Shown: positions 8,329-17,230, counted from the first letter of the stretch. The stretch: 64,000 nt of DNA from Hymenobacter monticola (GCF_022811645.1 NZ_CP094534.1:2542001-2606000), one strand, 5' to 3'. Notes: a model not told the origin generated them from the letters alone. Made by a program: numbers and translations.

Positions 8329-8466
8329 GGCAATTTTGATGGCGGGTGTAATGGGGCACGCTGGACCACGATTCATGGCCTACGCTTCGGCCGCGTCAAT
8401 TGATGCCTGAGCAGCCGCTTGCGACGCTTCGGCAACGGGAAATGACGCGCCCCGGGGCCCAAAATG

Positions 8467-8474
8467 TACCTTTC
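8467..8474 (+). promoter_or_regulatory. -7-like element TACCTTTC before the 2TM gene
   Basis: Seven of eight positions match TAnnTTTG, 35 bases before ATG 8510; no -33 TTG at the usual distance. Confidence 0.4.
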
Positions 8475-8509
8475 ATCATCAATTCCAACCAACCTCAACC
8501 CCCAAGCTC

Positions 8510-8815
8510 ATGGAACCCCTGCAACGCGACCCCTACCTGTGGCAAAAAGCGAAAGCCCGGGCTAAGTTTCAATCGCACCTGGTCACCTACCTGTGGGTGA
8601 ATGCCTTGCTCTGGGTGATTTGGGCCCTCACCGACCGCTACCATTCCGGCGAAATTCCCTGGCCCATCTGGAGCACCGCCTTCTGGGGCTTCGGGGTGCT
8701 GATGAGCGGACTGGCGGCCTACGGTGGCCTGAGCCGTGAGCACCGCACCCAGCGCGAATACGAACGGCTGGTGCGCGAGCAGGGCGCGGTTGACCCACTG
8801 GATAAGTACCGCTAA
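8510..8815 (+). CDS. 2TM-domain membrane protein
   Basis: Seen: 101 residues. A charged N-terminus (LWQKAKARAKFQSHL) precedes two hydrophobic segments, about 25-42 (TYLWVNALLWVIWALT) and 50-71 (PIWSTAFWGFGVLMSGLAAYG), then a charged Arg/Glu-rich tail. Known: this is the pattern of the 2TM family found alone or fused to histidine kinases in Bacteroidota; biochemical role unknown. It stands alone here. Confidence 0.8.
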   Translation: MEPLQRDPYLWQKAKARAKFQSHLVTYLWVNALLWVIWALTDRYHSGEIPWPIWSTAFWGFGVLMSGLAAYGGLSREHRTQREYERLVREQGAVDPLDKYR

Positions 8816-8859
8816 GCGGTTTGCTGCCTGATAATTGTACCTCTCTTCTGCAAATAAGT

Positions 8860-8970
8860 AAACCGGTCTGGCCCCAACGGAAGGGCTTTCAACTCACTTT
8901 TAAGGACGTCTGTCTTGGCAGAAGTGCTTAATAACCGAGATGAAAGCCCTCCCATTGGGGCCGGCTTTCT
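8860..8970. repeat. Imperfect inverted repeat
   Basis: AAACCGGTCTGGCCCCAA with GGAAGGGCTTTCA pairs imperfectly with TGAAAGCCCTCCC and TTGGGGCCGGCTTT. It lies between the 2TM and RimB-like genes and looks like an aged member of the intergenic repeat population. Confidence 0.65.
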
Positions 8971-9051
8971 TTCAATTGCCTTTTCGCCTGCATCAGCAGG
9001 GGAAGCCTTGCGGCTACGCTGGGCTAGCCGCCGCGGCCTATCTTCACCGCC

Positions 9052-9534
9052 ATGAACCGCCCTCGCTCTCCCAAGCGCCTGCTCGGCCGCCGCGAACTGG
9101 TCGATTTTCCCGCCTTTGCCCTCGGCGGCATCGAGGCCAAGGTGGACACCGGCGCCTACACCAGCGCCATCCACTGCACCGATATTCACATCGAAACCGA
9201 CGCCGCGCAGCGACCCGTGCTGCTTGTGCGCCTGCTCGACCCCGAGCACGACGACGCCAACGGCCGGCCGCTGGCTTTCTCCGATTTTGCGCTGCGCGAC
9301 ATTCGGTCTTCCAACGGCGAGGTGCAGGAGCGCTACGTCATCCGGGCCGTGGTGCAGCTCTACGGCGAAGATTTTGAGGCCGAATTTTCGCTCTCTGACC
9401 GCTCCGATATGAAGTACCCCGTGCTGCTGGGCCGCAGCCTGTTGCGGCAGGGCCGCTTCGTGGTGGACGTGGCCAAGCGCAACCTTTCCTACAAATCCCT
9501 GGCCCATGCCGCCGCGCGCCGCGCCCGGCCCTGA
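9052..9534 (+). CDS. RimB-like retropepsin-type protease (ATP-dependent zinc protease family)
   Basis: Seen: 160 residues with the active-site-like motif VDTGAYTSAIHC (D32-T33-G34-A35) and a second conserved region SDRSDMKYPVLLGRSLL. Known: the family is named ATP-dependent zinc protease but has a retropepsin fold with a DTGA motif. It is the RimB component next to RimK-type glutamate ligases, as in the Pseudomonas rimABK set. Inferred: trims or processes glutamate chains or peptides added by the adjacent RimK-like ligase. It precedes rimK by 220 bases that hold an inverted repeat. Confidence 0.85.
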   Translation: MNRPRSPKRLLGRRELVDFPAFALGGIEAKVDTGAYTSAIHCTDIHIETDAAQRPVLLVRLLDPEHDDANGRPLAFSDFALRDIRSSNGEVQERYVIRAVVQLYGEDFEAEFSLSDRSDMKYPVLLGRSLLRQGRFVVDVAKRNLSYKSLAHAAARRARP

Positions 9535-9567
9535 GTTAGTTTTGCGGCCGGAAGAACATTGTGCAGA

Positions 9568-9674
9568 AGAACGTCATGCAGAGCGCAGCGAAGCATCTTT
9601 ACCGTAACAGTAACCCAATCGACAGGAATTACTTCTGAGGTAGAGATGCTTCGCTGCGCTCTGCATGACGTTCT
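9568..9674. repeat. Intergenic inverted repeat, GTCATGCAGAGCGCAGCG family
   Basis: Arms AGAACGTCATGCAGAGCGCAGCGAAGCATCT (first 15 bases AGAACGTCATGCAGA) and its exact complement, 31 bases each, are separated by about 45 bases. It lies between the RimB-like gene and rimK and shares its core with 7680-7778. Confidence 0.88.
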
Positions 9675-9754
9675 TGCATTTCCCACCCGCCACCTTACCT
9701 CGTCCCACCCGCCCTTTCTCCACCCCCTCACCACCTCCACCCAATCCACCCCCG

Positions 9755-10708
9755 ATGAAACTGGCCATTCTTTCGCGTGAGCCGAAATCCTACTCCACCC
9801 AGCGGCTGGTGGAGGCCGCGGCTGCCAAGGGCCACGAAGCCGTGGTCATCGACCACCTGCAGTGCAACATTGTGCTGGAAAAGGGCCAGCCCGGCATCAT
9901 CTACCAGGGCGCCCGGCTCGAGGGCTTCGATGCCATCATTCCGCGCATCGGCGCCTCGGTCACGTTCTACGGCACGGCCGTGGTGCGGCAGTTTGAGATG
10001 ATGAAGGTGCGTACGGCCATCGACAGCCAGGCCATTGTGCGCTCGCGCGACAAGCTGCGCTCGATGCAGATTCTGAGCCGCGCCGGCGTGGGCATGCCCA
10101 AAACGGCCTTCACCAACTTTTCCGAAGACGTGCCCACCATGATAGAGCAGGTGGGCGGCGCGCCGGTCATCATCAAGCTGCTGGAGGGCACCCAGGGCCT
10201 GGGCGTGGTGCTGGCCGAGTCGGCCAAGGCCGCGCAGTCGGTCATCGAAGCCTTTCACAACCTCAAGGCCCGCATCATTGTGCAGGAATTCATTGCCGAA
10301 AGCAAGGGCGCCGACCTGCGCGCCTTCGTGGTGGATGGCGAAGTGGTGGGCGCCATGAAGCGGCAGGGCAAGGAAGGCGAGTTCCGCTCGAACCTGCACC
10401 GCGGCGGCTCGGGCACGCTGGTGAAGCTCTCGCGGGCCGAAAAAGCGGCGGCGCTGCTGGCCACCAAAGCGCTGGGCCTGGGCATTGCGGGCGTCGACAT
10501 GCTGCAAAGCAAGCGCGGCCCGCTGGTGCTCGAAGTCAATTCCTCGCCTGGGCTGGAAGGCATCGAGAAAGCCACCAAACAGGACATTGCCGGCCGCATC
10601 ATCGACTACTCGACCACGCTGGCCACAAAGAAAAAGGCGAAGCCGAAGGCAAAAAAAGGGGCTGGGCAGGCCGTTGATGCCCAGTCGGACGTGCCGGCCG
10701 GGAAGTAG
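9755..10708 (+). CDS. rimK: RimK-family alpha-L-glutamate ligase (ATP-grasp)
   Basis: Seen: 317 residues from ATG 9755 ([15 protein letters not shown]). ATP-grasp features in order: [20 protein letters not shown], the ATP-binding loop [33 protein letters not shown], and the metal-binding end [13 protein letters not shown]. Residues 290-317 are a Lys/Ala-rich tail ([13 protein letters not shown]) beyond the family core. Known: RimK adds glutamates to the C-terminus of ribosomal protein S6, and relatives make other peptide bonds. Inferred: the target here is S6 or another acceptor. The ORF extends upstream through a Pro/Thr-rich stretch, but family alignment fixes the start. Confidence 0.92.
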   Translation: MKLAILSREPKSYSTQRLVEAAAAKGHEAVVIDHLQCNIVLEKGQPGIIYQGARLEGFDAIIPRIGASVTFYGTAVVRQFEMMKVRTAIDSQAIVRSRDKLRSMQILSRAGVGMPKTAFTNFSEDVPTMIEQVGGAPVIIKLLEGTQGLGVVLAESAKAAQSVIEAFHNLKARIIVQEFIAESKGADLRAFVVDGEVVGAMKRQGKEGEFRSNLHRGGSGTLVKLSRAEKAAALLATKALGLGIAGVDMLQSKRGPLVLEVNSSPGLEGIEKATKQDIAGRIIDYSTTLATKKKAKPKAKKGAGQAVDAQSDVPAGK

Positions 10709-10728
10709 GGGAGGGCAGTGTATGGTTT

Positions 10729-10913
10729 AACTCCCCTCCTTACCAACCGAAGGTCGGCGAAGCCAAGGAGGGGATGCCGGCGCAAAGCGCCGGCTGGTGG
10801 TTGTGGGCGTTGAATGGCAGGCACAGCAATAGTACTTCCATCGTTCAACGCCCACAACCACCCCCGTCCGAGCCTGCGGCTCGAACATCCCCTCCTTGGT
10901 AAGGAGGGGAGTT
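10729..10913. repeat. Long composite inverted repeat (185 bases)
   Basis: Outer arms AACTCCCCTCCTTACCA and TGGTAAGGAGGGGAGTTT; inner pair GTGGTTGTGGGCGTTGAA and TTCAACGCCCACAACCAC; between them small hairpins such as CCGGCGCAAAGCGCCGG. It lies between rimK and the carboxypeptidase gene, so the transcript linking them would fold strongly here. Confidence 0.85.
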
Positions 10914-10934
10914 TGTCGTTCCTTCGCCTTGCCC

Positions 10935-11900
10935 ATGCCCGACGCCCCCGCTCCCGCCCCGATGTACCTCAACGACCTCACCATTCAGCCGGGCGAGCGG
11001 GTGCTCACGCGGCTGGTGATTTCGCGGCTGCCCTCGGGCACGGTGATTGACGTACCGGTGCACGTGCTGCGGGCCACGGAGCCGGGACCCACGCTGCTGC
11101 TCATGGGCGGTATGCACGGCGACGAGGTGAACGGCATCGAAACCATTCGGCGGCTGGTGCGGCGCGAGCTGCTCACGCCCACGCGCGGCAGCGTCATCGC
11201 CATTCCCATTCTCAACATCTACGGGTTTCTGAATTTCAGCCGCGAAGTGCCCGATGGCAAGGACGTGAACCGCTCGTTTCCGGGGTTTCCGCGCGGCTCG
11301 CTGGCTGGGCGGGTGGCCCACCGCTTCATGCGCGAAATCATGCCACTGATTGACTACGGCATCGACTTTCACACCGGCGGCGCGGCGCGGGCCAACTTCC
11401 CGCAGGTGCGGGGCCTGCTGGGCGTCGACCCCGAAGTGGACGCCCTGGCGGCCGCTTTTGCGGCCCCGTTCACGCTGCACGCTTCGTTGCGGGCGGGCTC
11501 GTTGCGGGAGGCAGCCCACGGGCTGGGCAAGCGCGTCATCGTGTACGAAACTGGGGAGAGCCTGCGGCTGGACGAGCCCGGCATTGAGGAAGCCGTGGCG
11601 GGCACTTTGCGAGTGATGCACCACCTGGGCATGGCCCCGGCGGCCCCCGCGCCGGCCCGGCCCAGCATCGTGTGCCGGCGGCATACGTGGCTGCGGGCGC
11701 GCTTCGCAGGGCTTTTCCGGGCGCACGTCGAGAACGGCCAGTTTGTGGAAAAGGGCCAGATTTACGGTTCCGTGGCCGACCCGTATGGGCAGCAGGCCGT
11801 GCGGCTGGAGTCGCCGCTGAGCGGCTACGTCATCGGTCTCAACCACATGCCGGTGGTGAACCAGGGCGATGCCCTGCTACACATTGCCGTGCCGGAGTAA
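10935..11900 (+). CDS. Succinylglutamate desuccinylase/aspartoacylase-family zinc carboxypeptidase
   Basis: Seen: 321 residues from ATG 10935. Zinc ligands H61 and E64 in MGGMHGDEVNG, H146 in IDFHTGG, and the catalytic-type Glu E205 in VIVYETGES. Residues about 235-321 form a beta-rich C-terminal domain (ENGQFVEKGQIYGSVADPYG). Known: the AstE/AspA family cleaves N-acyl amino acids, and members are found next to RimK and RimB. Inferred: cleaves or edits glutamate-containing products of the adjacent ligase. ATG 10962 (MYLNDL) is a possible shorter start. Eight bases separate it from the GNAT gene, probably one transcript. Confidence 0.88.
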   Translation: MPDAPAPAPMYLNDLTIQPGERVLTRLVISRLPSGTVIDVPVHVLRATEPGPTLLLMGGMHGDEVNGIETIRRLVRRELLTPTRGSVIAIPILNIYGFLNFSREVPDGKDVNRSFPGFPRGSLAGRVAHRFMREIMPLIDYGIDFHTGGAARANFPQVRGLLGVDPEVDALAAAFAAPFTLHASLRAGSLREAAHGLGKRVIVYETGESLRLDEPGIEEAVAGTLRVMHHLGMAPAAPAPARPSIVCRRHTWLRARFAGLFRAHVENGQFVEKGQIYGSVADPYGQQAVRLESPLSGYVIGLNHMPVVNQGDALLHIAVPE

Positions 11901-11908
11901 TTTTCGGC

Positions 11909-12466
11909 ATGGAAATACCTTTTTCGATTGACGCCGGCCGGGTGCGCCTGCGCCACCTGCGGCCCACCGACCTGCCCATTTTTGCCGCCTACCGCGCCGA
12001 CCCGGCGGTGTGCCGCTTCCAGGGGTTCGACCCGTTCGGCCTGGTGGAGGCCCGCGACTTTATTGCGCAGTACGCGGCGGCCCCCATCCCGGCCGCACCC
12101 GGGGAGTGGGTGCAAATTGCCATTGCCCGCAGTGCCGACGACCAGCTTCTGGGCGACTGTGCCCTACACCTGCAGGCCCACGAGCCACGCATAGCGGAAG
12201 TGGGCATCACGCTGGCCCCGCGCTGGCAGGGGCAGGGCTATGCCTCTGAGGCGTTGCAGGCATTGTTGAAGTTCTGCTTTGAGGAGCTGGCCCTGCACCG
12301 CGTGGTGGCCTTGGTCGACCCGCGCAATCAGCCGTCGGTAGCGCTGATGGAGCGCGTGGGGATGCGCCGTGAGGGGCACTTCCGGCAGAATGGCTGGTAC
12401 AAGGGCGAGTGGTGCGACGAATACCAGTACGCCCTGCTAGCCGCCGACTGGGCCGCCGCGGGCTAA
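11909..12466 (+). CDS. GNAT acetyltransferase, RimJ/RimL type
   Basis: Seen: 185 residues from ATG 11909. Acetyl-CoA loop PRWQGQGYASEAL near 103-115, followed by LHRVVALVDPRNQPSVALMERVGMRREG, the classic RimL-like C-terminal pattern. Known: this branch acetylates protein N-termini or small amine acceptors. Inferred: it may act with the RimB/RimK/carboxypeptidase genes, being only 8 bases downstream, but the acceptor is unknown. Confidence 0.88.
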   Translation: MEIPFSIDAGRVRLRHLRPTDLPIFAAYRADPAVCRFQGFDPFGLVEARDFIAQYAAAPIPAAPGEWVQIAIARSADDQLLGDCALHLQAHEPRIAEVGITLAPRWQGQGYASEALQALLKFCFEELALHRVVALVDPRNQPSVALMERVGMRREGHFRQNGWYKGEWCDEYQYALLAADWAAAG

Positions 12467-12481
12467 GCTGCGCCGGCCACT

Positions 12482-12489
12482 TACTTTTG
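12482..12489 (+). promoter_or_regulatory. -7 element TACTTTTG before the OmpH-like gene
   Basis: Exact match to TAnnTTTG, 24 bases before the ATG at 12514. No TTG at the ideal upstream position. Confidence 0.5.
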
Positions 12490-12513
12490 TTTTTTCCTCA
12501 TCTGTGCTCTTCA

Positions 12514-13206
12514 ATGAAAAACCCCATTCAACTAACCATTAACGTTGTTTTGGCCCTGCTGGTGGCCGGGCTCTATTTTCTGCATTTCAACCAAAAGCCG
12601 GTGGCGCCGGCCATTGCCACCGATAAATCCACCGCCGTAGTGGCCTCGCCCGAGCTGAACACGGCCGACACCACGGCTGCCACCACCGAAGCTGCCGCCC
12701 CCGTAGCCGAAACCAGCGCGCCCGCTGCGGCTACCGCCGCCAGCAGCGAAGGCAAAATCGCCTACGTGGAGTCGAGCAAGATGCTGGATGGCTACCAAGG
12801 AATGAAAGACGCGCGGAAGTCCTTCGAGGCCAAGGCCCGCGGCTGGGAAAGCCAGAACCAGAAGCTGATTGCCAACTTCCGCACCGCCGTAGAAAACTAC
12901 CAGAAGCAAGCCCAGGGCATGACCGCCGAGCAGCGCGCCGCCACCGAGCAGAAGCTGCAGGCCCAGCAGCAGGAGTCGGGCCAAGCCCAGCAGCGCATCC
13001 AGGCGCAGGCCCAGGAAGAAGAAGCCAAGCTGACCCAAACCGTGCTCGAAAGCGTGAACAAGAAGGTGGAAGCCTACGGCAAAGCCCACGGCTACAAGCT
13101 CATCCTCATTGCGGCCCCCAGCGGCACCATCGCCTACGGCCAGAAAGACCTCGACATTACGGCCCCGGTGCTGGCCTACCTGAACGCGGAATACCGCCGG
13201 AAGTGA
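12514..13206 (+). CDS. OmpH/Skp-family periplasmic chaperone-like protein with N-terminal anchor
   Basis: Seen: 230 residues from ATG 12514. A single hydrophobic segment at 8-23 (INVVLALLVAGLYFLH) acts as anchor or uncleaved signal. Residues 25-75 are an Ala/Thr/Pro-rich linker. Residues about 80-228 are OmpH-like: GKIAYVESSKMLDGYQGMK, a long Gln/Glu/Ala helix, and the closing YGQKDLDIT. Known: Skp-type chaperones hold unfolded outer-membrane proteins in the periplasm. Inferred: a membrane-tethered Skp-like protein facing the periplasm. A strong terminator follows, separating it from the TonB receptor. Confidence 0.85.
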   Translation: MKNPIQLTINVVLALLVAGLYFLHFNQKPVAPAIATDKSTAVVASPELNTADTTAATTEAAAPVAETSAPAAATAASSEGKIAYVESSKMLDGYQGMKDARKSFEAKARGWESQNQKLIANFRTAVENYQKQAQGMTAEQRAATEQKLQAQQQESGQAQQRIQAQAQEEEAKLTQTVLESVNKKVEAYGKAHGYKLILIAAPSGTIAYGQKDLDITAPVLAYLNAEYRRK

Positions 13207-13233
13207 GGCCGCTTAACGCCGGCAGGCAGCGGG

Positions 13234-13303
13234 AACCTGCTCGGCTGAAACCAAAGCATCTTAACTAACAGATGCTTTGGTTTCAGCCGAGCAGGTTTTT
13301 TTT
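13234..13303 (+). terminator. Strong intrinsic terminator (long inverted repeat)
   Basis: AACCTGCTCGGCTGAAACC... and ...GGTTTCAGCCGAGCAGGTT pair over about 28 bases around the loop TAACTAAC, followed by eight Ts. The stem is longer than the usual terminator and may derive from an intergenic repeat. Confidence 0.85.
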
Positions 13304-13423
13304 CATCAAAAGCTCATTTTTCTGCTGATTAAAGCAACCCTGCTGGACGAAATTTGCTCACCAATAAAACTGCTTGGCGGCCGTTAGGCCGCTAGAGCTG
13401 GCTTTTCTCTCCTTTCCTTCTGC

Positions 13424-15784
13424 ATGAAGCAATTTTTCCGCCTGGCCGCGCTGAGCAGCGCGGCGCTGCTAGCGGGCGCTACCGCCCACGCGCAGCAAAC
13501 CAACCGATTCACCATCAGTGGCTACGTGCGCGACGGCGCCACCGGCGAAAGCCTGCCGGGCGTGGCCGTGGTGCACCCCGCCAGCGGCCAGGGCACCACC
13601 ACCAATACCTTCGGCTTCTACTCGCTCACGCTGGCCGCCGGTGCCGACTCGGTAAAGCTGCTGGTGTCGGCGTTGGGCTACGAGCGGCAGCGGCTGGCCG
13701 AGAAGGCGGAACGCAGCTTCACCCACGATTTTCGGCTGAAGCCGGCCTCCGCTGAGTTGGAGGGCGTGGAGGTGGTGGGCAGCCGCGAAGAAAAAGTGGC
13801 CGAAAGCACCCGCATGGGCACCATCAACATTCCGGTGAGCCAGATAAAGCTGCTGCCCGCGCTGTTTGGCGAAACCGATGTGCTGAAGGCCCTGCAGCTG
13901 CTGCCCGGCGTGCAGGCCGGCGGCGAGGGCAGCAGCGGCCTCTACGTGCGCGGCGGCTCGCCCGACCAAAACCTGCTGCTGCTCGATGGCACGCCCATCT
14001 ACAACGCCTCGCACTTGTTCGGCTTCTTCTCGGTGTTCAATGCCGACGCTATTAAGAACGTGGAGCTGATTAAGGGCGGGTTTCCGGCCCGCTACGGCGG
14101 GCGGCTGTCGTCGGTGGTCGACATCACCATGAAGGAGGGCAACATGCAGAAGCTGCACGGCGAGGGCGCCATCGGCCTCATTGCCTCGCGCTTCACGCTG
14201 GAAGGGCCCATCAAGAAGGACACGGCCTCGTTCATCTTCTCGGCCCGGCGCACCTACATCGACATTCTGGCCCGGCCGCTCATCATGGCCCAGGCCGACG
14301 GGCTGGTGGCCGGCTACTATTTCTACGACCTCAACGGCAAGCTGAACTGGAAGCTCGGCGCCCGCGACCGCCTCTACCTGAGCGGCTACCTGGGCTACGA
14401 CGAGTTTTACGCCAACGACGAGAGCAAGCGCGACAACGGCGACACCTACAAGCAGCGCAACGCCCTGGGCTGGGGCAACCGCATTGCCGCCCTGCGCTGG
14501 AACCACGTGGTGAACGACCGGCTGTTCATGAACGCCCACCTCACCTTCACGCGCTACCAGTTCGATGTGGGCTCGACGCAGGAAAACCATTACCAGGACA
14601 ACGGCCAGACCCGCGACGAGAAGTATAGCCTGAGCTACCTGTCGAATATTCAGGACGTGAGCGCGAAGGTCGATTTTGACTATGTGCCCAACCCCAGCCA
14701 CTACATTCGCTTTGGTGGGCAGGCCATTCGGCACCAGTTCCGGCCCGGCGCTATGCAGAGCGAGGGCAATCCCGACCCCACCCAGAACCAGGCCGTGGGC
14801 CGCCGCATCGGGGCCAGCGAGGCCAGCCTCTACGCCGAAGACGACGTGAAGCTCAACGACCGCCTGAAGGTGAACGTGGGCCTGCGCCTGAACTCGTTTC
14901 TGGTAGAAAAAAAGCTGTACCCCAGCCTGGAGCCGCGCCTGGCCGCCCGTTTTCTGCTCACCGAAGACTGGGCACTAAAAGGCGCTTACGCCCGCACCAC
15001 GCAGTACGTGCACCTGCTCACCAACAGCAGCATTGGCCTGCCCACCGACTTGTGGGTGCCCGCCACGGCCAAAACGTTGCCGCAGAAGGCGCAGCAGTTC
15101 AGCCTGGGCGCGGCCCGCACTGTGCGTTACAAGGGCGAGGACTTTGAGTTCAGCGTGGAAAGCTACTACAAGCCCATGCAGAACCTGATTGAGTTTCGCG
15201 AGGGCGCGGATTTCATCGGGACCACCGACGACAACTACGAATCTAAAATCACCAGCGGCCGGGGCTGGGCCTACGGCGCCGAGCTGTTTTTGCAGAAGAA
15301 AACCGGCAAAACCACCGGCTGGATAGGCTACACGCTGTCGTGGAGCAAGCGCCAGTTTGCGGCCCTGAACCAGGGGCAGACTTACCCCTACAAGTACGAC
15401 CGGCGCCACGATTTCAAGTTGGTGGTCATTCACGAGTTCAGCCCCACGCTCACGCTCTCGGGCACGTTCGTGTACGGCTCCGGCAACGCCGTGACGCTGG
15501 CCCAGGGCCGCTACCAGCTGGGCCCCTACGACACCTACGACGATTACGGCTCGCGCAACAGCTACCGCATGGCCGCCTACCACCGCCTCGACCTCGACCT
15601 GAGCCACACCAAGAAAAAGCGCTGGGGCGAAGTCGTGAACAGCTTCAGCGTGTACAACCTCTACAACCGCAAAAACCCTTATTTCATCTATTTGGGCCGC
15701 GCCGAAGGCAGCCAGCAGCTGAGCTACCGCCAGGTGTCGTTGTTTCCCATTCTGCCCTCGTTCAGCAAAACGTTCCGGTTTTAA
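13424..15784 (+). CDS. TonB-dependent receptor with carboxypeptidase-like N-terminal domain
   Basis: Seen: 786 residues. Signal peptide 1-23 (LAALSSAALLAGATAHAQ). Residues about 28-108 are a carboxypeptidase-regulatory-like domain (GYVRDGATGESLPGVAVVHP). The plug follows at about 130-230 (LLPGVQAGGEGSSGLYVRGG, LLLLDGTPIYNASHLFG, ELIKGGFPARYGGRLSSVVD), then a 22-strand-type barrel ending in Phe (SKTFRF). Known: outer-membrane active importer powered by TonB. The next gene, 24 bases on, is a DUF4249 lipoprotein, a standard Bacteroidota pairing. Substrate unknown. Confidence 0.93.
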   Translation: MKQFFRLAALSSAALLAGATAHAQQTNRFTISGYVRDGATGESLPGVAVVHPASGQGTTTNTFGFYSLTLAAGADSVKLLVSALGYERQRLAEKAERSFTHDFRLKPASAELEGVEVVGSREEKVAESTRMGTINIPVSQIKLLPALFGETDVLKALQLLPGVQAGGEGSSGLYVRGGSPDQNLLLLDGTPIYNASHLFGFFSVFNADAIKNVELIKGGFPARYGGRLSSVVDITMKEGNMQKLHGEGAIGLIASRFTLEGPIKKDTASFIFSARRTYIDILARPLIMAQADGLVAGYYFYDLNGKLNWKLGARDRLYLSGYLGYDEFYANDESKRDNGDTYKQRNALGWGNRIAALRWNHVVNDRLFMNAHLTFTRYQFDVGSTQENHYQDNGQTRDEKYSLSYLSNIQDVSAKVDFDYVPNPSHYIRFGGQAIRHQFRPGAMQSEGNPDPTQNQAVGRRIGASEASLYAEDDVKLNDRLKVNVGLRLNSFLVEKKLYPSLEPRLAARFLLTEDWALKGAYARTTQYVHLLTNSSIGLPTDLWVPATAKTLPQKAQQFSLGAARTVRYKGEDFEFSVESYYKPMQNLIEFREGADFIGTTDDNYESKITSGRGWAYGAELFLQKKTGKTTGWIGYTLSWSKRQFAALNQGQTYPYKYDRRHDFKLVVIHEFSPTLTLSGTFVYGSGNAVTLAQGRYQLGPYDTYDDYGSRNSYRMAAYHRLDLDLSHTKKKRWGEVVNSFSVYNLYNRKNPYFIYLGRAEGSQQLSYRQVSLFPILPSFSKTFRF

Positions 15785-15808
15785 AGCAGCATCGGCTGTC
15801 ATCCTTCC

Positions 15809-16801
15809 ATGAAAAACCTCTCTGCCCTTGCGGCCCTGCTGCTAGCCGCCGCGGCGCTGGCCGGCTGCGAAACCAGCGCCGACCTGCCCGAGCCGCCGCA
15901 CACGCCCCGGGTGTCGTTGTTCTACGTGCTCACGCCCACGCCGCAGGATTCGTCGTTTCTGGAGTTGTTTCAGCAGCGCCAGCTTTACGTGAGCAACAGC
16001 CAGCACGTGTTCAGCAACGACCGCCTCGTGGGCCGGGCCAATGCCACGGTGGAGCTGCGCGACGGCGCCGGCCGCGTGGTGGAGCGCTACCGGCCCGTGG
16101 GCAGTAATTATTCTTCAACCTACCGCAACGACCCGGGCTACTACCGCCCGGTGCTCGGTTTCCGGCCTCAGCCGGGCCAGCCCTACACGCTGCGGGCCTC
16201 CCTGCCGGGCCTCGAAACCGTCGAAAGCACCCAGACCTTGCCCACGGCGCCCACCATTGAAAGCGTCGCTTTTCAGAAGCGCGGGACCACCAACTACGGA
16301 AGCGCAACGGGCCGCCTCACCGTGACCGTGCGCGACGATGCCGGCGCCGATAATTACTACCTGGTGTTTGCCCGCGTCCTCAACGCGCAGGGCCAGCCCT
16401 TGCCCTACGGCGACCTGCAGACCGACGAGGACGACGACAGCGGCATCAGCATCGACCAGTTTCAGCTGTCGAATACCCAGCAGCAATACAACCTCGGGGC
16501 CTTCGGCATCCACCCCTACGCCGATACCAACCACGACGGCGAGCGCCTCACGCTCAATGCCGATGTGCGCTACAATACGGGCTGCTACTCGCCGGGCGCT
16601 TGCCCGCCGCCGGCCTTTGTCGAGGTCACGGTGAGCAGCCTCACGGCCGATGCCTACAACTTTTACCTCTCCAACCGCCGCTACTACGACGCTGACGGCA
16701 ACCCCTTTGCCGAGCCGGCTCCGCTGGCCGGCAACGTGCGCCAGGGCTACGGCCTGTTTGGCGGCGCCACCAATGCCACCTATCGCGTGCAAATACCTTA
16801 A
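15809..16801 (+). CDS. DUF4249-family lipoprotein, partner of the TonB receptor
   Basis: Seen: 330 residues. Lipoprotein signal with lipobox ALAGC (Cys at 20). The mature part has immunoglobulin-like beta patterns (ATVELRDGAGRVVERYRP, GQPYTLRASLPGLETV) and ends with a Gly/Phe-rich segment. Known: DUF4249 lipoproteins are encoded beside TonB receptors in Bacteroidota and are thought to act at the outer membrane in uptake; SusD-like roles have been proposed. Co-transcribed with the preceding receptor by spacing. Confidence 0.85.
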   Translation: MKNLSALAALLLAAAALAGCETSADLPEPPHTPRVSLFYVLTPTPQDSSFLELFQQRQLYVSNSQHVFSNDRLVGRANATVELRDGAGRVVERYRPVGSNYSSTYRNDPGYYRPVLGFRPQPGQPYTLRASLPGLETVESTQTLPTAPTIESVAFQKRGTTNYGSATGRLTVTVRDDAGADNYYLVFARVLNAQGQPLPYGDLQTDEDDDSGISIDQFQLSNTQQQYNLGAFGIHPYADTNHDGERLTLNADVRYNTGCYSPGACPPPAFVEVTVSSLTADAYNFYLSNRRYYDADGNPFAEPAPLAGNVRQGYGLFGGATNATYRVQIP

Positions 16802-16892
16802 CCGAACCATTAAACCCTGCCCGGCTGTTTTCGTCTAAAGCCTGTAAATTGTCTTCCATCATTCACTAGCGCGCTTCGGCGCACCATGTATT

Positions 16893-17183
16893 ATGCGGAC
16901 CAAGTCATTATTTCTCGCTTTTGGCCTGTGCCTGTTGCTGCTGAGCAGCCAGGCCGCGCAGGCCCAGGTTCGGGTCAATGTCGGCATTGGCTACCCGCCG
17001 CCCCGGGCCTACTACGGCCCCCGCTACTACCCGCCCCGGCCGCCGGTGGTGTACGCGGTGCCGCCGCCCCCGCCCGTGTACTATGCTCCCGGGCCGGTGT
17101 ATTACGCCCCGCGCCCGGTTTACGTCGCTCCCCGGCCCTACGGCTACCGGGGCCGCGGCTGGGGCCACGGCCGCCGCTGGTAA
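16893..17183 (+). CDS. Small secreted Pro/Tyr/Arg-rich protein
   Basis: Seen: 96 residues; signal peptide about 1-24 (LFLAFGLCLLLLSSQAAQA), then a low-complexity chain of YYGPRYYPPRPP- and YYAPRPVYVAPRP-like repeats ending in GRGWGHGRRW. Known: similar small secreted proteins rich in Pro and Tyr occur in Hymenobacter-type genomes without known role. Its own terminator (17201-17230) marks the end of the transcript. Inferred: cell-surface or periplasmic structural peptide. Confidence 0.75.
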   Translation: MRTKSLFLAFGLCLLLLSSQAAQAQVRVNVGIGYPPPRAYYGPRYYPPRPPVVYAVPPPPPVYYAPGPVYYAPRPVYVAPRPYGYRGRGWGHGRRW

Positions 17184-17200
17184 CACTGTTCGTTTTGCTC

Positions 17201-17230
17201 AAAGCCCCGCCCATTTCGGCGGGGCTTTTT
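17201..17230 (+). terminator. Intrinsic terminator
   Basis: AAAGCCCCGCC and GGCGGGGCTTTTT form a GC stem with a T-run after the secreted-protein gene. Confidence 0.85.
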
